DNA of 64,000 bases from Castor canadensis (Eukaryota > Chordata > Mammalia > Rodentia > Castoridae). A program made the translations under genes and the position numbers. Shown here one piece after another: positions 10,801 through 22,800 of the stretch; position 1 is the stretch's first letter, and each line of letters starts with the position of its first letter. The notes under the pieces are model-generated. The model made no database searches, had not been told where the DNA came from, and worked only from the letters and a program-made list of their open reading frames with translations. The stretch covers positions 65,910,951-65,974,950 of the forward strand of contig NC_133402.1 in assembly GCF_047511655.1 (NCBI RefSeq), in the 5' to 3' direction.

Positions 10801-13800
10801 AGTGGCTGTGTATTGCATGACACTATTGTGATAAATAGGATAATACATGTCTTCTCTTGTATGTGTTAGTGTTTTATCTATAGTAACTGCCATTTAAGTG
10901 TTTGAAACTAGTAATGAAAACTTTACATTTTATTTTTTAATTTGGTAATATTTTTTAAGATAAAAGTTTAAACAACTACAACTTAAAATTTCTGTTATAA
11001 GCTAGGACTTCTATTGGAAAACTCTTGTAGTGAAAATCCTTCATGTAGTAAGTACGCATGAATATTGTAATTTCCAATACCGCAATTTAATCCAAGGACA
11101 AATCAGCAGCCACAGAGAAGCATAACTGGGAACTATTTTCAGTAGTATCCCATTCTGATAAGCCTTATGTGCCAAGACCTCCAATGGAGGTCTAAAAAAT
11201 GCAGATAGTAAGTACTGAATCCTATACAGTCTATTTTCCCATGTTTGCATATCTATGACAAGATTTAATCAAAACAGACACAGTAACATTAAATACTTAA
11301 TAACAAAATAGAAAAAATAATAAAATGCTGTAATAAAAATTACATGAATTGGTGGCTTTTATTCTCAAAGTATCTTACTATAGTGTGATGTTGTGAGATA
11401 ATGCAATGCCTGTGTCATGAGATGACATGAGGCAATGGAGGTACACATTGTGACAGTGTCAGGTTACTACACGACGGTCTCTTGAATGTAAGAGCCGAGA
11501 TAGCTGAGATACCGGGTAGAGGATGTGAAAACTGCTACCACTAAGAGTGCCACTAAGTGACTGACCAGATGGACCAGTAGCTTACACAAGGAGGGTACAC
11601 AGGAGAAAGGGAAAAATCATGTCCTGGTTGGAAGGACCAAGACTGGGCATGAGATGTCAACACACTTCTAAGAATGTCATGCAATTTGGAATTTATAAAC
11701 TGTTTATTCCTGGAATCTTCCATTCAGTATTTTCAGACCAGTTGACTGTGGGTAACTGAGGGTGGAAAAGAGGAGATTTCACACTAACCTCATTAAAATT
11801 GTTGTTAAGGGCTGCTGGGGATGTGGCTCAGTGGTAGAATGCTTGCCGGCTGTTTTTAGGTTTGATGTCCCAAAGGTTAAATAAACAAAACTTTCTTTGT
11901 GGAATTCATCATTTTTGTAGAAACTCAAGATTCAGACTTTTTGAATAGCTTACAGCATCTAAAACCTATATGCAGATTAAGGGAGGATCCATGGGCTAGG
12001 GTAATCGTAGTTGGATTATAAGATTAGTGTTATATTAATAATGAATGATATATAGCATCAACATAAAAAACAATGATTAAATGATATTTTATTTTTATTT
12101 CACAATGGAATTCTGTCTTTTTTTCAGTTGGTATAATCAAAACTGATTTTTATCAATGGTGACCATCATTCAGACTAAAGTGAAATACATGAGTGCATTG
12201 TCTTTCTCCTGAAATATCAGTGCACAATACTCATTTAATAAATTTGTAAGGTCTGATAAAATTGCACTCATCTCAGGAAAGCAAATTCTATCAAGACCGT
12301 GATAATTCTTACCTCAAAATCAATATCTTCACAACAGCGGCACTCCACACACGGACCAGCTATTTTCAGAACGTCCTCTCTCTTCTCATTCTGAACTGTA
12401 AACTTAGGCAGGCATGGGTGCCAGGTCTGAATAACATAGCCTATTGGGATACCAGGTGGAGCTTGGATTTCTATCTACAAAAGCAAAGGAATACATGTGA
12501 ATGGAATGCTAGTCACAATGTCTAGCTTCAAAGTAAGGCTGACACTCTTGCTCAGCTATTTTACACACTGCAGTGGTGACTTCACACCCACCTCCTGAAG
12601 GCAGCAGGGGCAGCAACAGTCACTGCATCTCAGTGGTCTCTCCATAGTTACGACTTCTTGCCCCAAATTATCAAGAATCCTCAAAGTAAAAGGTCTGGAT
12701 GCTCCACAACAATTTCGGGTGCAGCAGTCAGTATCTTCTACTGCAAAGTAAACCCTCTGTCCAAGGCTGTTCTTAATTTCAAATCTGTTGTTAGTTTCAA
12801 AGCCTGTTAAAACTAAAAACACAAAAGGGGAACTCATAACCACCATTATGCTAAGACTACCAACTCTACTTTCTTTAATATATCATAACATGTAGCTGTG
12901 CCAGTGTTGCATTGTACCGTGTAAGTGGCACAAGGCAAGTGGCACAAGGCAGAGGAAAAGAAAAGGTGTTGGAGGTGACACAGACTGAGATAAAAGGCAA
13001 GACAAAGGGGGAGTGGAGGCTGTTCAATTAAGAAGAAACCGAGTTCCTTTGTGAAACATACTTAAGAAGACAGACACTGTCTCCTGACTCCATGAACTCT
13101 GTCACAAAGGAGACTTTGCCACACAGCATGGAATGCTTCAGGTGGCACAGTGGGACTAGATGTCTGGATAAAATGTACGGTTATCAGGTACAGCTGTCAT
13201 GTGTTATAGAGGGGTTATGGAATGTCTGCCATGTTTGTTTACTGTGAATCTCTACATTGAACCCACTGATTTGAGGCTTTGTTTTATAAACCCTATTTTT
13301 GTCTTATTTTTTGCACTGTGTTTGAGCAAAGGCAATGAGGGGGGCTTCTCTCAACGCAAAGGTGTGAAAAAGAAGAGTCAAAATGGAAAGTCAGCTGGAG
13401 CATCACACTGGACCCTGCGCAGCCTTGTTCAGCTCAGCAGTAGTTGTCTAGAAGTGGGACATGGATACTGGACAAAGGACGTGAGTGAGAAAGGCACTGG
13501 GCATCTAGGGTTTCAACTCACAGCATCCAGACCCTGGTCACCCTGAGTGACCTCTGCCTCTTAAAGGGCTGACCTCTTCATGGGGCGACACAGAGAGGTG
13601 CTAAGTGCTGACACCCAATGGCATCTTACCAAAGATCTGCTCATATTGGCCTCCACATTGGATCCTCTACTTTTGTAAAACCAGGAAGAAGAGTCATCAA
13701 TGTTACACTTGTTCATAGACCAAAGGTAATTGGGATCACAATGAGTGAGCAGACTGATCAAAATAAGTGCTTAAAAAAAATACATGGAATCCAAAATCAC

Positions 13801-16800
13801 TCTCTGTGTGGAAGGACTTTTAGAGAGACTTGTCCCTCACAAATCCTGTCACCCTGCACTGCCACAAGTGTCTTCAGTGGGAGCTCTGCATCTCTAAGGG
13901 TCATCACTGACCTCAACACTTGCCACACAGTCAATGGTTTGGAGACAAGAAAAAAAATGACCTGCTTTGGATAATACATTTATTGTCCAACTTATATTTT
14001 ATTAGTACCTTAATCTCAGAAACAGTCAGCTTATTTGTCAAACAGCATGGGTTATATGACTAAGTTTCCTTCTGGTTACATAGAAAATGAAAACAAAGCA
14101 AAAGAATTCCATGTTTGCGCCTTTTTATTTTTTTCAGTTTTTACAATAAGACACAGTAAAAGATCTTCATCTTCTTTACCCTGCTCATAACATGAAAAAT
14201 AATGTGGGCTTTCAATATGGGGACAAAGGAACAAGAAACTAAGGGCATTTCTTTCTTTAAAAAAACTTAAAAATTAAATACCAGTAATCATGGAAATTTG
14301 TATATCATAAATAAGATATATGTAATAAGTATTTTAAAGCTTATAAATCTAAAAAAGAGATAGATGATGTGTTATATGATATCAGGCTATTTTGATTTTA
14401 TAACTTAAATAACATACAACATTGAAATAAATATTTTCAAAAATTCAGAAAATCCAGAAAATAAATTTCCAATCAATAGACAGCTCTCATTCATAGAAAT
14501 GCTAATTTTGGAAAACTGAAAAAAAAAATTAAGAACATTAAAAAATCTAATAATTTAGATATAATAGGTGATAATTATATAAATTAATAAAATTCATTAA
14601 TCTCCTTATATGGTTGGGAACTCTGCATACAGGTGAGGATGCACTTAATAGATCAGCAGACTTTTCTTACAGCCTTATATCTAGAAAGAAGACATGCTGG
14701 TTCATACATCCGCCCAGAGTCTCACTCCCTGGCAGCTGTACTGAAGAATCTAGTGTCTTCCTAAGTTTGTTCTTGCACCTGGAGAGCCCTGGACCCAAGG
14801 AGGCCTCTGGAGGCAGCAGACCCACTCAGAGGAGCAGGAGTGAGTGCTCCTGTAAGGAAGCAGCTGCCAGAGTTGCTGGTTAGCCTCCTCCAACATGGCA
14901 GTGCCCTGCACCCCAGGTGGTAACCCATGGCGCATGGGACTCAGATTTTATAGGGCTCATCTGACCTTCTAGGAGAAAATGTGATGACAGTCGATCATTT
15001 TCCTAAATGTCCCCACCCAAACTCAAAAAGATCGCTCCTTTTGGAAATGTACAGAGGTAGCTTATTATGGCATGTGGTTCTGGGCCATTCTCCAGGTGCT
15101 CAAAAATTGGGAGAAAACAGTAGTTTTAGAAGTCAGGCAAAGTGACAGAATAACTTAAAGTGAAAAGTAGAGAGGGCAGAACGTACCATGAGATCCACTA
15201 CACATTTGGTGATCTGCTTCCTAATTTTCAGAACAGAATTGCTGCTCATGCTGACAAATTCAATAATATGAAAAGAGTCATTTTAAATAACCTGGTTGAG
15301 CTACCCCACATGAGAGTGCTACAGCTGAGATTGCTGATGTCCCTGTATCTATGTACACCTTTTGCCAGTGTAGAAATAGGACCATTACAAAGAACACGTA
15401 CCTTCCAGGAGCTCAACTTGCTGATGAGCGAGTATCTGATCTATCTGTGGTTGCATAAAGAAAATTAAAGAAATGTAATCACTTATAGATGAATAACGTC
15501 ATCAATATTTAGTAACTTTCTTTAGTGTAAAACCATAGCTGATATTGTTAAATGACATAAAACTTGTGGAAATCAATTGCTAATGTGAGAAAATATAGGT
15601 CAAATACCATAAACATTACGAATTGATGGTCCATCTTTCTAGAAGAGGCTCAGGATACAGTGGATAACTTTTTAATCCATTTAAAAAGCACTTTTCTACA
15701 AGATATTATCATTTTCCGTAAGTTCCACTCCTTATTTTTTGAGGTCCTGTGTATTGGAGAGCATTGCCCTTGTTTTTTTTTTTTTTTTTTCATTTATTCA
15801 CATGTGCATACATTGTTTGGGTCATTTCTCCACCCTTCCCCCTCCCCCCCTCAGTTTCAGGCAGGTCCCCTTCTGTCCTTATCACTGATTTTGTTGAAAG
15901 ACATATGCATAATAAGAAAGACAAAGCTTTTTTGTTAGTTGAGTTGAGGATAGCTATACAGAGAGATTCCTAGCATTGCTTTCATGTACACATGTGTTAC
16001 GACCCAAGTTGATTCACCTCTGATCTGCTCATGATAACCTCTGTTGCTTTAAGGTTTCTGTATTAGTTCCTCTGGAGTGGGGGCATCAAACGCTTTCATG
16101 TTTTGGGTTTTCTACCCATTCCTATATCTCCTGTATGTGGGAGAGCATTTCTTAAAGAATATAATATTAACAAAAATTCCTGTAGTATGTGCTGTTTGAG
16201 TACACTGCGGAAAACTAAGTACAGTGTGTGAGAAGACATCCAATTTACTAAAAATCTGGTTGGCTATCTCAAGACCATTTGCAAGTTTATAGATTGTATA
16301 CTTCCAATTCCTATTTTACCTATATGATATCTCACACCAGCTAAATGTTAAATCTCATATTGCTGAAATTCACGATCAAGTAGCACAACAAAATCCTTGC
16401 CTATATTTTCTTTCTTTACTTATTGGCTGCATAAAATTGGATTCTCTAAAGAGCAAAGGTGGCATAAGTGTGTTGTCTTATTGATTACAAAATGGTGAGT
16501 AATGTTATACACAAACCCATTGTTTGGTACTTTTTGAAAGTAATAATACATTTGATTGAAAGTTTGTTTCATGCTGGGCACCAGTGGCTCACGCCTGTGA
16601 TCCTAGCTATTCAGGAGGCAGAGATCAGGAAGATCACAGTTGGAAACCAGCCTGGGCAAATAGTTCATGAGACCCTTTCTCGGAAAAACCCATCACAAAA
16701 AAAAAGGGCTGGTGGAGTGGCTCAAGGTGTAGGCCCTCAGTTCAAGCCCCAGAATCACCAAATAAATAAACAAATAAATAAAGTTTGTTTCAAATTCCAA

Positions 16801-19800
16801 AGACAGTAATTAGTGCTGAGATGATAACGTCTTGGGTTTAGTATCAAAACCCACATTAAAAAGGCAGTCAGACCCACTTCCTGAGATTTTTTTTACTCTG
16901 AACTGGGTATGTAAAATTGAGATCTCTGGATCTCAATTTCCTCTTCGGAGAACTAGTTGTAACTGTCGCTCCTCTACGTGGTAAGTTTTTCTTAAGAATT
17001 AAGTGAGACAGTACATGTAAAATGCTCAGGACAACAACTGGAAATAGTGATTAGTAAATATTAGATAGTGGATATTACCATAGGTTAAATTCAAGGTCAC
17101 AGAAAGCACAACTCATACATTTATTTTGCTGTTAGCAAAAACTGGTGCATATCCATTTCAGGCTTTGGTTAATCATTCATTAAGTATTCTAGTTAAGAAC
17201 ATTGCAAGGACTGTTTTATCTTTTACGAGTACTTTATGCATTTGAAATTACCTGACTTAAGTACTTCAATCCAGGTGGGCAGTTCAGTGGAGGTGGTGGT
17301 GCTGGCATCACTGAAGTTCCACCTGGCTGATTATAACTTGACTGATTTTGGACAGGAAAAGTGGCAGAGCCAGCACCTGGTGGGACTTTGTATCCAGCCT
17401 GGGAAACTGGACAAACACCTTGGGGCCCTGGATGGCCTGTTTGGGGCCTGAGATAGCCAACCTGGGGCCTAGAGTACTCAACCTGGGGCCCAGGGTAGCC
17501 AATTTGGGGCCTGGAGTAGCTGACCTGGTGCCCTGGGTAGTGAGTATGTTCTCTGGGACCTTAAATAAAATAAAAAAAATAATTAGTAAAGTGCACAGAA
17601 CAAATGGAATCATCAACCATTTTGTATTGCCCAGCTATCCACCAGCTGACTTAACTTAGAAACCCTGTGTCTGTGACATTTAATGAATGGTTTTATCTCT
17701 GAGAGTAGTTTCAGTGCAGTATCTGTGGTTTTATATCCACTTTGATTTTGAGGGTGGAGGGCTATGAACAGTGGCAGCCCATGACCTTTCCTTTCAAAAC
17801 TCAGATGGAAAGGAAAATGCTGCTGCCAATGCTGAGAATGTGACAGAATAGCAAGTGTGACCCGGAGTCACTAGCATAGACATTCTGACAAGCCTTCATG
17901 CAAGGAAGTTAGCATGGTGTAGAAGACCCAAAATAAAAGTTTTGAGTCAGTTTTTCAAAGACCAAACCACCCTGAGACAAAGATAATTCCAGAATTCTAG
18001 CAAACAGCACCTCCTATCTGTATAGACCTAGGAATGGTTTTATCCCCTCTCCCCAAGGGATATTTGGGAAGAGTTATACAGTTGCAGTGAATGGTGATGC
18101 TGGTGTCTGGTGGGTAGAAACCAAGGATGCTGCGAACATTCTAAAATACTCAGAACAGGTCCCTGAAAACAATGAGTTCTCCAACCCTAAATATTATAGT
18201 GCCACTGTAGAGAAACCTGGAATAGGGGTAAAGGCACAGCATTTCCTCTGGTGCATTCCTGATATTTATCTGGGTTAGCAATCTGCCTGGTGATTTCATC
18301 CACAGTGCATTACTTTCCTGAGCTTCTGTCCATTAAAAACTAAATTCCCATGGGCAACAGTGGCTCACGCTTGTAATCCTAGCTACTTATGAGGCTGAGA
18401 TCCAAAGGATAGCAGTTTGAGTGCAGCCAAGGCAAATAGTTCACAAGACTCCATTTCCAAAACAACCAGAGTGAAATGAAATGGAGGTGTGGCTCAAGTG
18501 GTAGAGCACCTGCTCTGTAAGCATAAAGCCCTGAGTTCAAACTCTAGTCCCACCAAAAACAAAACAAACAGAAACACCCACCCCCCAAAATTTAAATAAA
18601 TTCATTAATGATATTTAGGATACATATTTATATATCCCAATTTTCCAATCTATGTCCTCTGAAAAATTATTTTAAAAAGAGCCAAAGTCTAAGAGGCAAA
18701 GTATTTTTAAGTAGTTAATAAGTAGAGTAGAGGGAAATAAACTTACGAAATGTGCACTTTATATTCTCTGTGAATGTGGGATTAAAATGAAGGTTCATAA
18801 CCTTATTTACAGAGTAGAAATTCCATAGTAATAGAAAACATTTTTCATGGGCTGGGTTCCACAATATCTTAGCATGAAAATCCATGCAAAAATTAATACT
18901 TATAATACACAATTTATAAATAATTTTGAATGGAACACTGACACAATTCACTGAAAAAATAAGGCTTAGAATCACAGACTAAACTTCATAATAATGCTTT
19001 TTAAATTGTTTTTAGTGGTACTGGGTTTTCAACTCAGCAGCTCACCCTCTACTCCTTGAGCAATACCTTCTGCTCTTTTTGTTCTGGTTATTTTGGAGAT
19101 AGGACCACACTTTTTGCCCAGACCCAGCCTGGCCCACGATCCTCCTATTTTTCACATCCCTATGGGATAAGAGAAGCACACCACCACACACAGCTTTTTC
19201 CATTGAAATGAGGTCTTGCTAACTTTTTTGCTCAGATTGGTTTAGAACTACAATTCTCCCAATGTCGTATAACCTGGATGACAGGCATGTACCACTGTGC
19301 CTACTGATTGTTTGAGATGGGGTCTCTCAAACTTTTTGCCTGGGCTGATCTTGAATGGCAAACCTCCCCTTGAGCCACTAGAGCCCAGCTGTAATATGCA
19401 ATTGTGATTTATGGTTTCTGTAATGAATAAGTGTTTATAGATAATAAGCCTATGACAGGCTACATTGTATAAAGCAGGGGTACAACATGACAACCTGCTG
19501 TCAGGTGTGCACACACAGAAATACATTTCATGTTGAAGAGACAGAGAAAATGTATGGCATGTGGCAGCCTAAGAGGAAGTTACTTTAAGTAGATATAATT
19601 TCTTTTTTTTTTCTTTTCTTTTATTATTCATATGTGCATACAAGGCTTGGTTCATTTCTCCCCCCTGCCCCCACCCCCTCCCTTACCACCCACTCCACCC
19701 CCTCCCTCTCCCCCCAACCCCCTCAATACCCAGCAGAAACTATTTTTCCCTTATTTCTAATTTTGTTGTAGAGAGAGTATAAGCAATAATAGGAAGGAAC

Positions 19801-22800
19801 AAGGGGTTTTGCTGGTTGAGATAAGGATAGCTATACAGGACATTGACTCACATTGATTTCCTGTGCGTGGTGGGTGTTACCTTCTAGGTTAATTCTTTTT
19901 GATCTAACCTTTTCTCTAGTTCCTCGATGAGACTCAAAAGATGACAAAAGGAAAAAGCTTGGCATAAAGATCTGGTTAGAAATGGTCCAGTAGGAAGGAA
20001 AAGAAAATGTAAAAACCTGAGTTAGGTTATGACTTTGAAAAAGAGACAAACATCATTAGACAGAAAGAGTAAGGATGACTATGGTTAAAGCAACAAGGAA
20101 CAGATCATCTTTATGCTCATCCTTATTGTAGGAAGGTAGAAAACCAGTGTAGTTTATTATGTAGAGTTGGACAAAAATGTTTTGTAGTAAGACTCCAGGA
20201 TTTTATAACTACACACATATGCCAAAGTTAGCTATTGAGATGGGGAGAGGGAATGGGAAAAGGAAGTAGAGACAGGATCCCCAAGGGATCTCCTTTCACC
20301 TGGGATCTGACCACAAGAGTGAAACAAACCAAGTGCATAGAGGAAAATTTCAGAGAAAAGTGTGTATACATTGCTTGGACCACTTCCCCAATCCCTTCCC
20401 ATTCCCCAATCCTCCCAGGCAGAGCCTGTTCCACCCTCTTGTTCTCCGATTTTGTTGAAGAGAAAATATAAGAGAGAATAAGAAAGACATAGTGTTTTTG
20501 CAAGTTTGAGATAAGGATAGCTATGCAGAGAGATTCCTAGCATTGCTTCCATGCACATGTGAATTGCAACCCACATTGGTTCATCTCTCCCAGACCTCTT
20601 CACTACTTCCTGTCACCTTCCCATAGTGGCCTCTGTTAGTTTAAGGTTACTTTATTCACTCCTCTACAGTGGGCAGATCAAACACATTCAAGTTTTAGGT
20701 TTTCTTTCCTTTCTCTATTCCTTCCGTGTACGTGTGTGACCCATGTCCAATAATATTACTGCTTAGGTCTATAATCCTCATAGGAGGATTTTTGGCCTTC
20801 TGAGCCTGGCTAACTTCGCTTAATATGAAGTTCTCCAGTTCAATCCACTTACTGGCGAATGACAAAATTTCACTCCTCTTGTGGCTGGATAAAATTCCAT
20901 TGTGTATAAATACCACATTTTCTTAATCCATTCGTCGGGAGTGGGGCATCTTGGTTGTTTCCATAACTTAGCTATTGTGAATAGCACTGCAAAAACCGTG
21001 GGTGTGCAGGTGCCTCTGGAGTAACCTGTGCTGCATTCCTTTGGGTATATCCCCAAGAGTGGGATTGCTGGATTATATGGCAGATCTACGTTTAGATTTT
21101 TAAGTAGCCTCCATATTATTTTCCAAAGTGGCTGTACTAGCTTACATTCTCCACCAGCTGTGTATGAGGGTTCCTTTTTCCCCTCATCCTTATCAACATT
21201 TGTTATTGGTGGTGTTCTTGATGATGGTTATTCTAAAAGGACTGAGGTAGAATCTCAGTGTGGTTTTGATTTGCATTTCTTGTATGATCAGGGTTGGTGA
21301 GCATTTTTCATGTGTTTTTTGCCCATTTGGACTTCTTCCTTTGAAAAAGTTCTGTTGCCTACTTCTTTATTGGTTCACTAATTTTGGGGGAGTTTAGTGT
21401 TTTGAGCTCTCTTTATATTCTGGTTATCAGTCCTTTGTCTGATGTATAGCTAGCAAATATTTTCTTCCACTCTGTAGGTGGTCTCTACACTTTAGAGACA
21501 ATTTCTTTTGTTGTGCAGAAGTTTTTAAATTTCATGTATTCCCACTTGTCTATCCTTTCTTAGTTGCTGGGCTACTGGAGTTCTGCTGGGGTACAGTCCT
21601 TGCCTATACCTGTTGCTTCCAGGGTATTCCCTGCTCTTTCATGTACAAACTGCTAGGTTCTGGGTCCGATATTAAGGTCCCTAATCCACTTTGAGTTGAT
21701 ACTAGTATAGGGTGACAAGCACAGATCTAGTTTCAGTTTTTTGCAGGTAGATAACCACTTTTCCTGCAACATTTGTTGAACAGGCTGTCTTTTCTCCATC
21801 ATATGTTTTTGACACCCTTGTCAAAACTGAGGTGGGTATAGCTCTGTGGATTCATATCCGGGCCCTCTACTCTGTTCCACTGGTCTTCATGTCTGTTTTT
21901 GTGCCAGTACCAAGGCATGAGTGTTTAGTTATATGAAAAATGTTCACTCTAACTGGATGGTAGGGAACCAGCCTTAGGAAAGAGTTGAAATGAGAGGAGG
22001 GTGCAATTCTCCTTAGAATCAGGTTTGGGCTTTTATGCTAAAACTAGTGAGCAGTGAAAGAAGTAGAGGCTGAACACTAACAGTAGATGATCAGAATGAC
22101 ATTTTTAAAGACCTGTGACCTACAGAGGCAAGACAGTGGCTAATTCAGCAGGACGTGGAAAGGTAAGTTAATTGCATATGTTATTAACATCACTATAATC
22201 TTGTCCAGACTTTGTGAGTCAAAGTATAGTTAATTATTCTTCAATTAATGGAATAAGTTTATAGAATTACCTGAAATATGAATGAGTTTCAAATTGATTT
22301 AACCACTGATTAATGCATTACCTAGTAAACACTTGTTTATTATCTGCAATGAATTGTGCTGAGTGTTTTCCTTATGTTCTCATTTAATGTCCAAAGCTGC
22401 CTGATTGGAAATCATTATCTCTAATTACAGAGGAGATGACTAAGGCTTTGAGGTACCATAGCTTGTTTAAGATCACTATGCAACCATGAAGTTCAGAATG
22501 TAGAACTCAGAGCCACATCCAAATTCTCTACGCCTCAGTTTTTCCACATGGGCAATGCAGAAAATAAATAGTACAGTGGTCCTTCAGTGTCTAGCTGTAA
22601 TTGGTTCTAGGATTCTCCCAGGATACAAAAACCCACAGATGCTCAATCCCTCATATAAAGTGGTACAGTATTTACACAAGACCTATTATATCCTCCCATA
22701 TACTTAAAATCACCTCCAGATATAGTATATGTGAAATAGTCAGAAATAGTTGCTACACTATACTTTTTAGGGAATAATGACAAGGATAAAGTACCCACAT

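Noticed and set aside
14614-14935. Open frames on both strands in intron 5, repeated at 41476-41881
   Set aside because: The similarity between copies is of DNA, across frames and strands, and extends beyond the open frames. It reflects the high-identity block, not a protein.
17348-17659. 103-codon plus-strand frame with 'LGP' repeats
   Set aside because: It is the antisense shadow of the PLSCR2 heptad-repeat exon 4.
20820-21300. Possible coding gene from frames on both strands
   Set aside because: The minus-strand peptide is the L1 ORF2 C-terminal region, part of a truncated element.
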